Shown: positions 48,214 to 57,320, counted from the stretch's first letter. The stretch is DNA of 64,000 bases from Candidatus Methylobacter favarea (GCF_902806695.1 NZ_CADCXN010000047.1:62001-126000); one strand, 5' to 3'. The notes: generated by a model from the sequence alone, not told the origin. A program made the numbers and translations.

Positions 48214-50532
48214 CTAGGGCTTCACTTTATCCTGATGGGGCCTTTCGGCTTGATGAAAAGAAGTCAGTAAGGCGGATAATTTTGCAAAATCCAAGGGCTT
48301 GAGCAAGTGATGATTGAATTGGGCCGAGTACGAGCGCTCATAGTCTTCAGTCCGCCCGTAGCCGGTTAAGGCAATCAGCATCGCATCGCGGGTCTCAGGC
48401 AATAAGCGCAGCCGTTTGGCGACCTCATAGCCATCAATGTCGGGAAGGCCAATATCCAGCAGCACGATCTGCGGGTGAAAAATCTGGGCCAGCTCAAGCG
48501 CTTTCATGCCGCAATCGGCAGTTTCGACCTTGTGCCCTTGCTCTTGCAACAGCATCTGCAGACTATCGGCCCCGGCAGGATAGTCATCGACGACCAGAAT
48601 GCGGATTTTGGATATTGGCAGCGCAGATTTTGCCGGCGTGGATTTGGGAGCAGATAATTTGCCCGATGAGGCTGGCAGCCGCACCGTAAAAGTGCTCCCC
48701 AGGCCGGCGCCCGCGCTGGCTGCCGTGACTGTGCCGCCGTGTATTTCGGCCAGTTTGCGGACCAGCGTCAGGCCAAGTCCAAGGCCGCCTTGAGAACGGG
48801 CCAGGGAATGGTCGGCCTGGGTAAAAAGATCGAAAACATACGGCAGAAAATCGGGGGAGATGCCGTTGCCGCTGTCCTGCACCTCAATGACGGCCTCAGA
48901 GCCTTCGCGCCTTATGTTTAGCATGATATTACCGTTTTTCGGCGTATACTTGGCGGCGTTATTCAGTAGATTAGACAGCACTTGCGTCAATCGGACGAGG
49001 TCGCCCTGGATCCACTGCCGCGTCTTGATCGGCGAGACAGTCAAGGTTTGCTCACGCGATTCAATCAGCGGGCGACTGGTCTCCAATGCGTTACTTACAA
49101 GGTCGGCAAGTTCGATACGCTCAGGCCTCAGAGTGATTTTTCCGCGCATAATACGGGTTATATCCAGCAAGTCATCGAGCAATCGCGACATATGGGTCAC
49201 CTGACGATCGATAACATCACGGCTCCATATCAGCTTGGGATCCGACATTTCATGCATTTTCAGGAACTGTACGGCATTGCAGATGGGCGCCAGCGGATTG
49301 CGCAGTTCGTGGGCCAGCATCGCCAGGAATTCATTTTTACGGCGGTCCGCCTGACGTAATGCGTCACCGACGCGTTTGCGCTCGGTAATATCGGTTGCCA
49401 CAACGAGCACTTTGTTACACTTATCGTCGTCAATCAGCGGAATCTTGACCGTGTTGTACCAGTGTGAAGAGCCATCGGCATGCGTGACTTTTACGTCCGG
49501 GATGACCTTGGGTTTGCGGGTGTTTATAACCTCGAGGTCGCATCGATGGAAGTAAGCCACTTCATCGGCGTTGGTATTGAAGCTCGCCTCGGTCAGACCG
49601 ATCAAGCTTTCCGTGGTGGCGCCACAGGATTGGACCAAAGCCTGATTACCTAAAAGGTAGCGCCCTTCCCGGTCCTTGACAAAAATCACACTGGGCACTG
49701 CATCGATGACTTGTCTGAAGAAGCTTCGTTCATAGTGCAAGGCTTCCTGACTGTTTTTAATATCGGTAATATCTTCAGTTGTTCCAAATGCGCCGATCAC
49801 GGCGCCATGCTCGTCAAATTCGAGTTCAGCCAACTCGCGCACCCATTTGATCTTGTGGTTTACTATTATCCGATGTTCAATATCGAAGGGCTTGCCGATA
49901 AGAGCGTCTTGCCATGCCTTAGTGACTAACTTCCGGTCTGCCGGGGGGATTCTCTCAAGACATGATTGATAAGTTAAGGGTGTGCTATTGCGGATGCCAA
50001 AAATGCGGAAATTTTCGTCAGACCATTCGACTATATTAGTGCAGATGTTCATACGCCAGCTGCCGATATGGGAGACCGCCTGGGCATGGTTCAGATCGAT
50101 CTGGCTTTTGCGCAGGCCTTCTTCAGCCCGCTTGCGCTCAGAGATTTCATGCTTAAGCTGTTTCTCGTGTTCCATGACTGTTTGCAAAGCCTGTTTCTCC
50201 TGCTTATATAAGCGTGAAATGATCAGGCTGCATATGGTACCCACGACAATCAATAGCGAGATGCGCAATATTTCGATGGGTTGAGCGATATAAAATGAAT
50301 TGTGAGGCTCGAATAAAAAATAAGTGCTTATTGCGGCACTCAACAGGGTAATGAAAAGTCCCGCCCTTAATCCCCCGCACCAGCTGGCGAAAGCGGTCAC
50401 CATTAAAAAAAGCAGCAATTGAGGGGGACCGCCGAAAATAAACTGGAGATATTTCAAGATAAGCGAGATAGCCGCAGTCCCCAGTATGGAGGCTATATAG
50501 ATATTGCTGAAAAAATATTTAAAACGAATCAT
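48214..50532 (-). CDS. hybrid sensor histidine kinase/response regulator
   Basis: This 772-residue membrane sensor starts with a KdpD-like DUF4118 bundle of helices (about 1-115) and a coiled linker. Two PAS domains follow (about 145-260 and 265-390). The HisKA dimer helix carries the phospho-His in FLAMLAHELRNPLAPI, and the HATPase domain carries NLLNNAAKYTP, DSGNGIS and GGLGLGLTLV. The C-terminal receiver holds acceptor Asp in VLLDIGLPDIDGYEV. No separate output regulator lies beside it, so the signal and target are unknown. No strong ribosome site precedes the ATG at 50532. Confidence 0.93.
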   Translation of the reverse strand: MIRFKYFFSNIYIASILGTAAISLILKYLQFIFGGPPQLLLFLMVTAFASWCGGLRAGLFITLLSAAISTYFLFEPHNSFYIAQPIEILRISLLIVVGTICSLIISRLYKQEKQALQTVMEHEKQLKHEISERKRAEEGLRKSQIDLNHAQAVSHIGSWRMNICTNIVEWSDENFRIFGIRNSTPLTYQSCLERIPPADRKLVTKAWQDALIGKPFDIEHRIIVNHKIKWVRELAELEFDEHGAVIGAFGTTEDITDIKNSQEALHYERSFFRQVIDAVPSVIFVKDREGRYLLGNQALVQSCGATTESLIGLTEASFNTNADEVAYFHRCDLEVINTRKPKVIPDVKVTHADGSSHWYNTVKIPLIDDDKCNKVLVVATDITERKRVGDALRQADRRKNEFLAMLAHELRNPLAPICNAVQFLKMHEMSDPKLIWSRDVIDRQVTHMSRLLDDLLDITRIMRGKITLRPERIELADLVSNALETSRPLIESREQTLTVSPIKTRQWIQGDLVRLTQVLSNLLNNAAKYTPKNGNIMLNIRREGSEAVIEVQDSGNGISPDFLPYVFDLFTQADHSLARSQGGLGLGLTLVRKLAEIHGGTVTAASAGAGLGSTFTVRLPASSGKLSAPKSTPAKSALPISKIRILVVDDYPAGADSLQMLLQEQGHKVETADCGMKALELAQIFHPQIVLLDIGLPDIDGYEVAKRLRLLPETRDAMLIALTGYGRTEDYERSYSAQFNHHLLKPLDFAKLSALLTSFHQAERPHQDKVKP

Positions 50533-51023
50533 TTTATCTGTAGCAATTTACATTGGCAGGCATCTATTTAATCCCAGGCATAGAGGAGCTCTAAGATAAA
50601 CTAAAGGAATTTTCAATATAGCTGCTGTCAATAACTTGTTACTGTTCATAATGAAAACATGTACAAGCTAATAAATAGAAAGGATTTATGGTTTTTCGGG
50701 TATAAAAACCCCTAGAAAATGTCATGATAACCAGATTCATCCTGATATTCACTATTTTTAAGGGATTTTAAACAGAGAATTTTTAAAACTTATAGTTCAA
50801 TATAAACAGAGAGATAAATTGGGCAAGCTAAAAAATTCCAATTTTTTACCGCTGTTGTTCAATCGTTCTGTTCCACCGCACCATTAAGTCGGCCGCTATC
50901 TGTCTTTCAGCGCGCGGGCTGCTTGCCTGCATTCCTTAAAATACGCTCTTCCGCGCCGAATGCCAAGCTTGGCGGTTTCTATAACACGAGCGGATAAATC
51001 CATGCAGCAGGCCTTCACTGTAT
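50533..51023. other. intergenic stretch next to the N-ATPase relic
   Basis: About 490 bp between the histidine kinase start and the atpQ-like relic. The first 300 bp are AT-rich with no coding frame. On the minus strand at about 50890-51010 a short frame is open (MDLSARVIETAKLG...), but I cannot match it to an ATPase subunit or any family. Confidence 0.5.
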
Positions 51024-51098
51024 TTATAATCGCCAGCCTGATTGCGCCGGACGCCGCTTCTGCAGAGCGGCGTTGAGAGCGGGGTATTGATTATTCAT
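51024..51098 (-). pseudogene. possible relic of N-ATPase subunit AtpQ
   Basis: A 24-codon frame (MNNQYPALNAALQKRRPAQS and a few more) starts with an ATG that overlaps the atpC-like stop codon (ATGA), exactly where atpQ starts in N-type ATPase operons. It ends at a stop before any membrane segment. The call rests on position and basic, Arg-rich composition only. Confidence 0.4.
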
Positions 51099-51505
51099 GA
51101 CAGCCACACCGCCTTGCGTTCAAGAGCCAACATGCGTTCAAGCATGGCCTGCTCCATTCAATGCAGGCTGTCGCGGGTCGAGCGCAGATCTTCTTCCTCG
51201 CTCATCAATTGCTGCTCCAATAAGGCGCTGATTCGTTCAGGATCGGTATCTACCAGAAAATGCCGGGTACCCAGCGTCGATTCATCATTGTTGAAGTAGA
51301 CAACCGCACCGGGCAGGGCCAAACAGCGCCAGTCTTCAGTGGCCAGGCGAAAACGCGCCAGCCCGAAAACCAGAGTGGTCATAAACCGGGCATGATTGGG
51401 CTGAATGCCGAAACTGCCCGAAGCGTCTTCGCCGATAAAGGTAGTGACGCCCGCTATTCGCTGTTCGTGCGTCGCATCAAACAGGTTCAGTGTGAATTGT
51501 TTCAT
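51095..51505 (-). pseudogene. N-type ATP synthase epsilon subunit (atpC-like), nonsense mutation
   Basis: The frame from ATG 51505 reads as the epsilon subunit of the alternative (N-type) F1F0 ATPase: MKQFTLNLFDATHEQRIAGV, then IGEDASGSFGIQPNHARFMT and FGLARFRL. A TGA at 51158-51160 stops it. In the same frame the family's C-terminal helix continues (MEQAMLERMLALERKAVW) to a TGA at 51095. A CGA-to-TGA change is the simplest explanation. Flanking subunits are also broken, so this is a decayed operon, though the main domain could still be translated. Confidence 0.82.
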
Positions 51506-51826
51506 GACAGCGCCTGCACGCTTACCTGCATGTAACATTGCGCTCAGGACAAGTGAGTATGGCGCCCTGAAAAAAGGCCTCGCAATCGGTCAAGGTATGC
51601 TTTAAAGACCGCATAACAGCCTTGACAGTCACTCATCAAGATGCGGATGAACCTCGAAAACATAGGTGATATGATCAAAACAGGTGCATAAAGCCTGATG
51701 CAGCGCGGGCAGCCAGATACACTCAGTAATTACCACGGGTCCATGGACTTCAACAATGGCGCCTATAAGCTGTTTATCTTCTTGCTGGGCAGGCAAACTA
51801 TTTAAGGCATGATCCTCTATTTTCAA
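51506..51826 (-). pseudogene. N-type ATP synthase beta subunit (atpD-like), internal deletion
   Basis: The N-terminal piece (51629-51826) reads LIGAIVEVHGPVVITECIW and ends YVFEVHPHLDE before a stop; this is the start of an F1 beta subunit. The next bases, in another frame, read MRSLKHTLTDCEAFFQGA and then LTCPE, which aligns with the beta C-terminus (LKDT...GE...PE). So about 400 codons containing the nucleotide-binding domain are missing. The open frame begins only at TTG 51826; no ATG or ribosome site was found. Confidence 0.82.
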
Positions 51827-51884
51827 GGATTATTTTCGCCCGCTAAAAGCCTCATTAAACTGAACTATTTCCCGCTTAGAGCCA

Positions 51885-53471
51885 TTAAGCGAAATGATCT
51901 AACAGCGTTTTCAGGGCATTGCTGCTTTCGGTATCAATAGTAATTATATAATCGTGTTCTTCCTCTGACAGAGGCTGCCCTGATTGCTGCTGTCGCCGGA
52001 TAACTTCACTGGTGGCTTCCGATGCATCGTTTTGTTGTTGCTGACGTTGTTTGATACGCCTCAATAATTCTTCATCGGAGGCTTGAAAATCGATAATAAA
52101 AAACGGCGCGCCGCAGTCAGAGGCGAGCTTTCTGAACAGAGCGCGCTGCTCGAGTTTAAGAAAAGCCGCATCGATAATCGCAGTAAAACCTGCCTCAATC
52201 ACAGCCTTGGCAAGCCCGGCAAGACGCTGGTAAGTTTGCAGCCCGGCCTCTGGCGTATAAAGCCCGCTGTCAATGCCGCTGCCCGTAGCTTCCTGGGCAC
52301 GATAGCCGAACAGCCGTTTGCGCTCTATATCCGAACGTATTTGCAAGGCGCCGGTTTTTTCAGCAAGCTGACTTGCAAAAGCGGACTTGCCTGAACCTGA
52401 ATAGCCATGCGTAATAATTAAAACTGCCCGGCTTTCTCTGGTAAAACGCTCAGCCAGATTGGCAAAAAGACTGTATTCATCAAGCGCTTTTTTGCAAACA
52501 GCAGCGTTATTGCGGTGCTGGGCCATGTGCAATAATGCAACCTTGCCGCGTACCAGCGCGCGATAAACCAGGTAGTAGCGCAACAGCGCCAGCCCTGCGT
52601 AATCACCCGTGTGTTGAAGATAATGATTAAGAAAGCGCCAGGCGTGAGGTTCATGTCCAAAATACAGCAAATCAACAATTACGAAAGCCACTTCGCTGAT
52701 GACATCGATCCAGCGCAGCAGCGGATTGAATTCAATACAATCAAACGGCGTTATCTGACCGTTTATAACAGTCATGTTGCTCAGATGCAGATCGCCGTGG
52801 CATTCGCGCACCTTTCCCTGCTGCTTGCGCTGTTGCATTAGCGCTTTTTTATTTCGCCATTCATCATTGCCCCATAGCCGGATAGCGTCTAATTGCCGTT
52901 TGTGACTGCCATGTTCAAGCAGCGGCCCGATAAGGTCAAAATTCTCGTCAAACCAGTGCCGTATATCTTTACTATTTCCGTAAGGGGAATCTGTGGCCGC
53001 CTTTTCAATCGTTTCATGAAAATCAGCAATGATAGCGGCCATTTGATCGATTTCATTTTTGCCCAGCGTCCCCCGTTCTGCATACTCGCTCAGCAAGTGT
53101 CCTGAGGGGAACTGAACCATCTTGACGGCATATTCAATCGCTTCACCCGCGCCGTCCATTTTGGGATGATCGGGGCTTCCTGTTATCGGCGCCACCTCAA
53201 GATACAAATTGGCCGCCAGCCGCCGGTTTAGCCTTAATTCTTCATGACAGAAAAACCGCCGCTTTTCCAGGCTAGAGAAATCCAGAAAACCGAAGTTAAC
53301 GGGCTTTTTGATTTTGTAGGCATATTCACCGGTCAGCAGCACCCAGGAAATGTGCGTTTCAACCATGCGCACGGACGCGACTTCATGAGCATAAGCGATT
53401 GTTTCAGATAATGCTTTAATAAGGGTAATGCCTGAATCCAGGGCTTTATTGCCGGTCGGTGTATTGCTCAT
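51885..53471 (-). CDS. fused aminoglycoside-phosphotransferase-like and AAA kinase-like protein
   Basis: This 528-residue cytoplasmic protein has two parts. The N-terminal part (about 1-330) is APH-kinase-like, with ECHGDLHLSNM (catalytic Asp) and PFDCIEFN (metal Asp). The C-terminal part (about 345-528) is a P-loop kinase-like domain with Walker A GYSGSGKS at about 355. The same fusion (COG2187 plus COG0645) is widespread in proteobacteria, often annotated as an aminoglycoside phosphotransferase/AAA ATPase. Real drug resistance is unlikely and the substrate is unknown. Confidence 0.85.
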   Translation of the reverse strand: MSNTPTGNKALDSGITLIKALSETIAYAHEVASVRMVETHISWVLLTGEYAYKIKKPVNFGFLDFSSLEKRRFFCHEELRLNRRLAANLYLEVAPITGSPDHPKMDGAGEAIEYAVKMVQFPSGHLLSEYAERGTLGKNEIDQMAAIIADFHETIEKAATDSPYGNSKDIRHWFDENFDLIGPLLEHGSHKRQLDAIRLWGNDEWRNKKALMQQRKQQGKVRECHGDLHLSNMTVINGQITPFDCIEFNPLLRWIDVISEVAFVIVDLLYFGHEPHAWRFLNHYLQHTGDYAGLALLRYYLVYRALVRGKVALLHMAQHRNNAAVCKKALDEYSLFANLAERFTRESRAVLIITHGYSGSGKSAFASQLAEKTGALQIRSDIERKRLFGYRAQEATGSGIDSGLYTPEAGLQTYQRLAGLAKAVIEAGFTAIIDAAFLKLEQRALFRKLASDCGAPFFIIDFQASDEELLRRIKQRQQQQNDASEATSEVIRRQQQSGQPLSEEEHDYIITIDTESSNALKTLLDHFA

Positions 53472-53815
53472 GCTGAAATTATAAATGTCTGTCAGTTTTT
53501 GCGTAATCTAAGCTATTCGCTTGCTTTTCAGCCCTCTTTTTCCATGGCTAAATGAATACCTCATTGCCGGCTCCTGTAGATAATTTGCCATTGCCCGTTA
53601 CCGCAGGGTTAAAGTTCACTCCGCATGAGGGCGGATGGCGGCATAGCGGCAGAGAAAGAAAAAGCTGAATCTTGAATTAACGATCGGCAGGACCTTAAAG
53701 TTAAGGCCCTTTACAAACAGGATTGTTCAGCGCTGCCAGTATTTGCTACTGATGATTACGCTCATTAATGACATTCATTTAAAGTTCAGACGTTTTAATC
53801 AGTCTAAAAATAATA
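53472..53815. other. intergenic stretch, no gene seen
   Basis: About 345 bp between the start of the kinase fusion gene and the terminator of the DUF2382 gene. No coding frame or recognisable RNA. It probably holds the promoter of the kinase fusion gene. Confidence 0.5.
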
Positions 53816-53847
53816 AAAAAGCGGCAGCTAACTATCCGCCGCTTTTT
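53816..53847. terminator. intrinsic terminator downstream of the DUF2382 genes
   Basis: Stem AAAAAGCGGC / GCCGCTTTTT with a 12-base loop. It is followed by T-rich sequence on the minus strand, about 35 bases after the stop of the 252-residue gene. Confidence 0.9.
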
Positions 53848-53882
53848 ATACTGATTACTAATTGACTGGCAGACAATCGCTA

Positions 53883-54641
53883 CTACTTGCGTAAATTATC
53901 GCTGGCTGTTTCTTCTACATCAACTTCAGTTTTTCTCACTGTATCTGTTACGGTTTCCTCGCGCTCGTCTACATCTTTGCCAACCCGAACTTCCTCGACT
54001 ACACGCGCCTCTTTAGCCACTACCGGAACTTCAGCATGTTCGGTAAGTTCTATTTCACCTTCCTTAAAACTGGACAGATCGGCTTCGGTCGCCGGCCGGT
54101 TCACAGCATTTCTTTCCACATGCACATGCTCTTCGCGAAGCCTGAGGCTTTCTGCCACAGGGCGTTCAATTATTCGGCTGCGAAGCCTTGTTCTGCCTGT
54201 TTCAACTTCCTTTTTCCCTACATTTAACTGTTCTTCAATAATCGGAATAGTGGCTTCCTCGCGAGCGGGTTCAGCAGCAAGCGTTTCCGATGCGGCGTAA
54301 CCAGGCGTTTCAGATGCCGCATAGGCGGTTTGGCCGCTTCGCTCGCCCATGTCCACAGCGCCTGCTTGATCCAGAATTTCTCCGGCGCGCCATGCTTCCT
54401 CCTCTGATTCCGCATGAACTGTGACGATGGCTCCACTTCGACCCGCTATCTCAGCATATGAATTTGCCTCGTCTGTTTCAAACAGAGAGCCAAAAAAATT
54501 GCGAATACTTCCCTGATCCTGATCGGATTTTTGAAACGAAATGTCAACATTCGCCCGTAAAAAACCATTATCCAAAAGTTGTTGTACGGCATCTTTTGCA
54601 TCTGAAGCGTCATTGAATATACCTATTACTGTTTGTTTCAT
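53883..54641 (-). CDS. general-stress type protein with DUF2382 domain (YsnF/AvaK-like)
   Basis: This 252-residue soluble acidic protein has an N-terminal 17M-like domain (VIGIFNDASDAKDAVQQLLDNG) and a short repeat YAASETPG/YAASETLA (about 107-122). A C-terminal DUF2382 domain follows, starting at IPIIEEQLNVGKKEVETGR, with alternating charged strands. Such proteins occur in desiccation- and salt-stress settings in bacteria; the molecular role is unknown. A GAGG ribosome site precedes the ATG. It follows a second DUF2382 gene in the same direction. Confidence 0.85.
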   Translation of the reverse strand: MKQTVIGIFNDASDAKDAVQQLLDNGFLRANVDISFQKSDQDQGSIRNFFGSLFETDEANSYAEIAGRSGAIVTVHAESEEEAWRAGEILDQAGAVDMGERSGQTAYAASETPGYAASETLAAEPAREEATIPIIEEQLNVGKKEVETGRTRLRSRIIERPVAESLRLREEHVHVERNAVNRPATEADLSSFKEGEIELTEHAEVPVVAKEARVVEEVRVGKDVDEREETVTDTVRKTEVDVEETASDNLRK

Positions 54642-54697
54642 AATGGTTACCTCATAAATTGAAATTTATTGATTTAAATGATTATCAGCTCTTCATT

Positions 54698-55171
54698 TTA
54701 TTCCTTGTCAGGATCTGAAGCCTTGGCGTTGCTGCGTTCGACCGCTACTTCCTCTTTCCTTAACGTCACTTGTCGGGTTTCCTGCTTTTGATTCTGACGT
54801 TTAACTATGTGTAATTCTTCAACGAGCATCAGGCGCTTTTCTAATACAGCCACTTCCCTTATTATTGGAATGATCATGGTGTCGCCTTCATATCTAAGGG
54901 CTGGAGGCGGTGAATCAACAAATTGATTGACAGCTACCCTTTCCACCTGTATTTCCTCCTCCAGCAGGGGTATGGTTACGGTTTGTTCATGTTCTGTGAC
55001 CTGTTTTGAAATACGCACCGTGCCCGCTTTACTGACTTTTTTTTCAATATGAAGCTGTTCCTCAATGACGGGAATGACAGCTTCCTGCCTTGCAGCCTGC
55101 TCTGCAGGCAAGCTGTCTATTTCTTGCCATGCCTGATCTAGCGCTCGTAGAGAATCATCTTCCGGGTTCAT
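54698..55171 (-). CDS. DUF2382 domain protein
   Basis: This 157-residue protein is almost wholly a DUF2382 domain: two copies of the IPxxEExxxVEK-like strand pair (VIPVIEEQLHIEKKV, IPLLEEEIQVERVAV) and a third variant (IPIIREVAVLEKRL). It lies 56 bp upstream of the larger DUF2382 gene, so the two may form an operon. No ribosome site is obvious. Confidence 0.82.
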   Translation of the reverse strand: MNPEDDSLRALDQAWQEIDSLPAEQAARQEAVIPVIEEQLHIEKKVSKAGTVRISKQVTEHEQTVTIPLLEEEIQVERVAVNQFVDSPPPALRYEGDTMIIPIIREVAVLEKRLMLVEELHIVKRQNQKQETRQVTLRKEEVAVERSNAKASDPDKE

Positions 55172-55351
55172 GGTTTTTAATGGAATGTAAAAGTTAATAG
55201 TTACAAATACGCTTGGCTTGTTTTCACTTATTGAAGCAAGGCAAGGACTTATGGCTGAAAATTTTTTGAATTATCGTAGGGTTTTCTTGCTTGAGTTTGC
55301 TCTTTTACCCAAATTTTTAATGAAATCAAAAAACTTAAGGAGGAATTCCTT

Positions 55352-55408
55352 ATGAGCATAACTCATACGGCATTTCTTATTTGTATCAATGACTTTAGAT
55401 TACGATAA
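55352..55408 (+). CDS. possible micro-ORF with strong ribosome site
   Basis: Eighteen codons starting ATG at 55352, preceded at 8-base spacing by AAGGAGG (55337-55343), the strongest Shine-Dalgarno match of the region. The peptide MSITHTAFLICINDFRLR has no family I recognise. It may be a real small peptide or chance in an AT-rich region. Confidence 0.3.
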   Translation: MSITHTAFLICINDFRLR

Positions 55409-55422
55409 AAGGGGCAGGAGTT

Positions 55423-55470
55423 ATGTGCGTTAATACACGCAAGGGGAAAAAGAAATTAGTCCAGCATTAA
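55423..55470 (+). CDS. possible second micro-ORF
   Basis: Fifteen codons (MCVNTRKGKKKLVQH), very basic, with GGCAGGAG ending 3 bases before the ATG. It follows the first micro-frame by 14 bases. Support is the ribosome site only. Confidence 0.22.
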   Translation: MCVNTRKGKKKLVQH

Positions 55471-56196
55471 TATTTCCTGATACAGTAAACTTTCTTGCCG
55501 GATCACTGCATTAAATCTAAACGATATGTATCTGCTTGTATCAAGCCTTACTGGGCGCTCTTGGCGATATGGAGCTCACCCGTTTGCCGTCAGGATAATG
55601 ATTAGTTGGCGGGGATTTTCAGGGCCGCCCTTGGAAAACTGGTAATTATTCAACGGTGGAGGGCTGTGCATTAGCTTCATTGACAATGAGCACGAGTAAA
55701 TCCGTTACCCCGGCTTCAGCACTTCTAAAATAACACTATGGACAGCCCGCTATTGATGAGGGTTTAATGATTGAAGAAATGAGCAATCTGGCTCCCGTGC
55801 GCTGCCAAATTCAAAATACCCCTCCCATCATTGCCAAATATCCGCGGGCGCTCTGCCGAAAATTATTTTGTCCTTGAAATCCTGAAGTTTCCAGATTATT
55901 AGGTTCTGATATCGTTTTGCAGATAAATTACGAAATTCAATAATCTCCGGTCTTTCAGACCCAGCTAGCTCTATAGCTCAACTGTTGATCGGCGATACAT
56001 TACGCCTTTCATTGCGAATGCGGAATTTTCTATATACCCGTGATAGGATTGGCGCTGGCTCGCTATCCAAGAGTCTGACCAAGCACGGGCGCGATGCCTT
56101 GGAGGATAAGCGTTAGTCACAGTGGCTCCTGTAGAAACGTTGCTTGCCTTTAGGCAATTCCTGTACTGGCTCCTGTGAAGGGTCGCCAATAATAAG

Positions 56197-56215
56197 CCCC
56201 CGACATTGCCGGGGG
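56197..56215 (-). terminator. terminator downstream of the PEP-CTERM gene
   Basis: Stem CCCCCG / CGGGGG with a 7-base loop, followed on the minus strand by CTTATTATT. It lies about 100 bp past the stop codon of the PEP-CTERM gene. Confidence 0.72.
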
Positions 56216-56313
56216 TGATATAACTTAATCGCTTGTACAGAGTGGAGGTTTTCATTCAAAGACCGTATTCCTCTTTAGGCAGAAATGGCTCCTAAAGTAA
56301 GGACTCACAATTT

Positions 56314-57207
56314 TCAGCAAACTGACGTACTGGTTCTGGAAGTCCAGCTTTCAAGGTCTCTGCATCTCCACCCAAATCCAGCCAGCCCGATACCTAATAA
56401 GAGCCAGGTGGAAGGCTCCGGGACTGCCGCTGCCTGAGGCTCAGAGTAGAGAAAATCATCCAAGACCACCACGTCAATCCCCGCTCCATCATTCGGACCC
56501 AAGCTGCTATTGCCCGTGGTGATCCTCACCCTGGAGATCAGCTCATCGGTGAATTGAATCCCCAGGAAAGACAGTCCATTATCAAAGGTATCAGCAGAAA
56601 ATGTGCCGAGCGAACTCCCACCCAGATCGAAATACTCGATCGAGGATGTATCAGCCAGATCTACATCGCTGAAAACCGCGCCGAATCCTGACACCGTTGC
56701 AGAAGCAGCGCCGTTGGTGCCCGGAATGAAGAAGAGCCCGTCCGTAATATTGCTGCCTACCGGGGCGAACAGTCGCTCAGCGCTAAAGGTGCTGAAGATG
56801 GCGCCGTATGTAGGATTATTGAACAGCCCGGCCAGTCCCCCCGTTCCTGTTGGGTCTTGAACCAAATCGGCGGTAGGAGGGGCCTGCGTAAGCCCCGTCC
56901 CGGGTGTGGTGAACTGGGCACCGCGGGTGTTCCGGAACACATTGAACGGTGTTACCGGAGCTGTTGTAGTGAAGTTGTTGCCGCCGCCATCCCAGTTGAT
57001 TTCGCGGCGGCCCGCAGCGAGGGGACCCGTAGCGTTGCCGTTATTAGGATCGCCCAGCGCCGCGCGGAAGTCATCTACGCTACCCTGAATGGCTGCGGCA
57101 TTGGCCCCGGCGCTTGAAAAGGTGAGCGGAACGGCGCTTGCCGACATCGGTACTATCAGGAATCCCCAAAGAATAATAATAAACCAGCGTGAAAGTAACA
57201 TATGCAT
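56314..57207 (-). CDS. PEP-CTERM sorting-signal protein
   Basis: This 297-residue exported protein has a signal peptide (FIIILWGFLIVPMSASA) and a long Gly/Ala/Asn/Thr-rich body. The PEP-CTERM signal VPEPSTWLLLGIGLAGFGW starts at about residue 262: a PEP motif, a hydrophobic helix and Arg residues. Exosortase (EpsH/XrtA family) would cut and anchor or release it, in systems linked to exopolysaccharide and flocs. The C-terminus is odd: after WRCRD it runs on for 12 more residues to a final Cys instead of stopping after a short Arg cluster. AAAGGAG precedes the ATG at 57207. No exosortase gene is in the window. Confidence 0.88.
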   Translation of the reverse strand: MHMLLSRWFIIILWGFLIVPMSASAVPLTFSSAGANAAAIQGSVDDFRAALGDPNNGNATGPLAAGRREINWDGGGNNFTTTAPVTPFNVFRNTRGAQFTTPGTGLTQAPPTADLVQDPTGTGGLAGLFNNPTYGAIFSTFSAERLFAPVGSNITDGLFFIPGTNGAASATVSGFGAVFSDVDLADTSSIEYFDLGGSSLGTFSADTFDNGLSFLGIQFTDELISRVRITTGNSSLGPNDGAGIDVVVLDDFLYSEPQAAAVPEPSTWLLLGIGLAGFGWRCRDLESWTSRTSTSVC

Positions 57208-57304
57208 AATCGTCTCCTTTGAATGATGGATTATGAAGAGAAAGCTTAAAGCTTATTGACAGAAAATCTAAAATGCCTAAAGACCTGCTGGGCTATAAGA
57301 TATA

Positions 57305-57320
57305 GGCAATAACAATGCCC
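57305..57320 (-). promoter_or_regulatory. sigma-54-type promoter of the PEP-CTERM gene
   Basis: On the minus strand GGGCATTGTTATTGCC places GG and GC 12 bp apart and matches the -24/-12 consensus (TGGCAC-N5-TTGC) at the key GG, CA and TTGC positions. It lies about 100 bp upstream of the start codon. RpoN-dependent control of PEP-CTERM genes has been reported in floc-forming bacteria. No mapped start site supports it here. Confidence 0.72.

Larger units (their letters stand above)
55172..56196. other. long intergenic region with two micro-frames
   Basis: About 1 kb without a convincing gene. At 55352-55408 an 18-codon frame (MSITHTAFLICINDFRLR) has a perfect AAGGAGG ribosome site 8 bases upstream. 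At 55423-55470 a 15-codon frame (MCVNTRKGKKKLVQH) follows a GGCAGGAG site. The rest (55471-56196) shows no coding pattern. A variant of GTACTGGCTCCTGTGAAG occurs at 56120-56135 and 56165-56180. The frame open on the minus strand at 55971-56255 has no coding character. Confidence 0.45.

Noticed and set aside
50890-51010. Small minus-strand frame MDLSARVIETAKLG...
   Set aside because: Open but short; no ribosome site and no match to N-ATPase subunits by eye.
51885-53471. Aminoglycoside resistance gene
   Set aside because: The APH-like fold is part of a common housekeeping-type fusion with a P-loop domain; nothing ties it to drug resistance.
55971-56255. 94-codon open frame on the minus strand
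   Set aside because: No ribosome site, irregular codon use and no recognisable fold; it overlaps the terminator hairpin of the PEP-CTERM gene.
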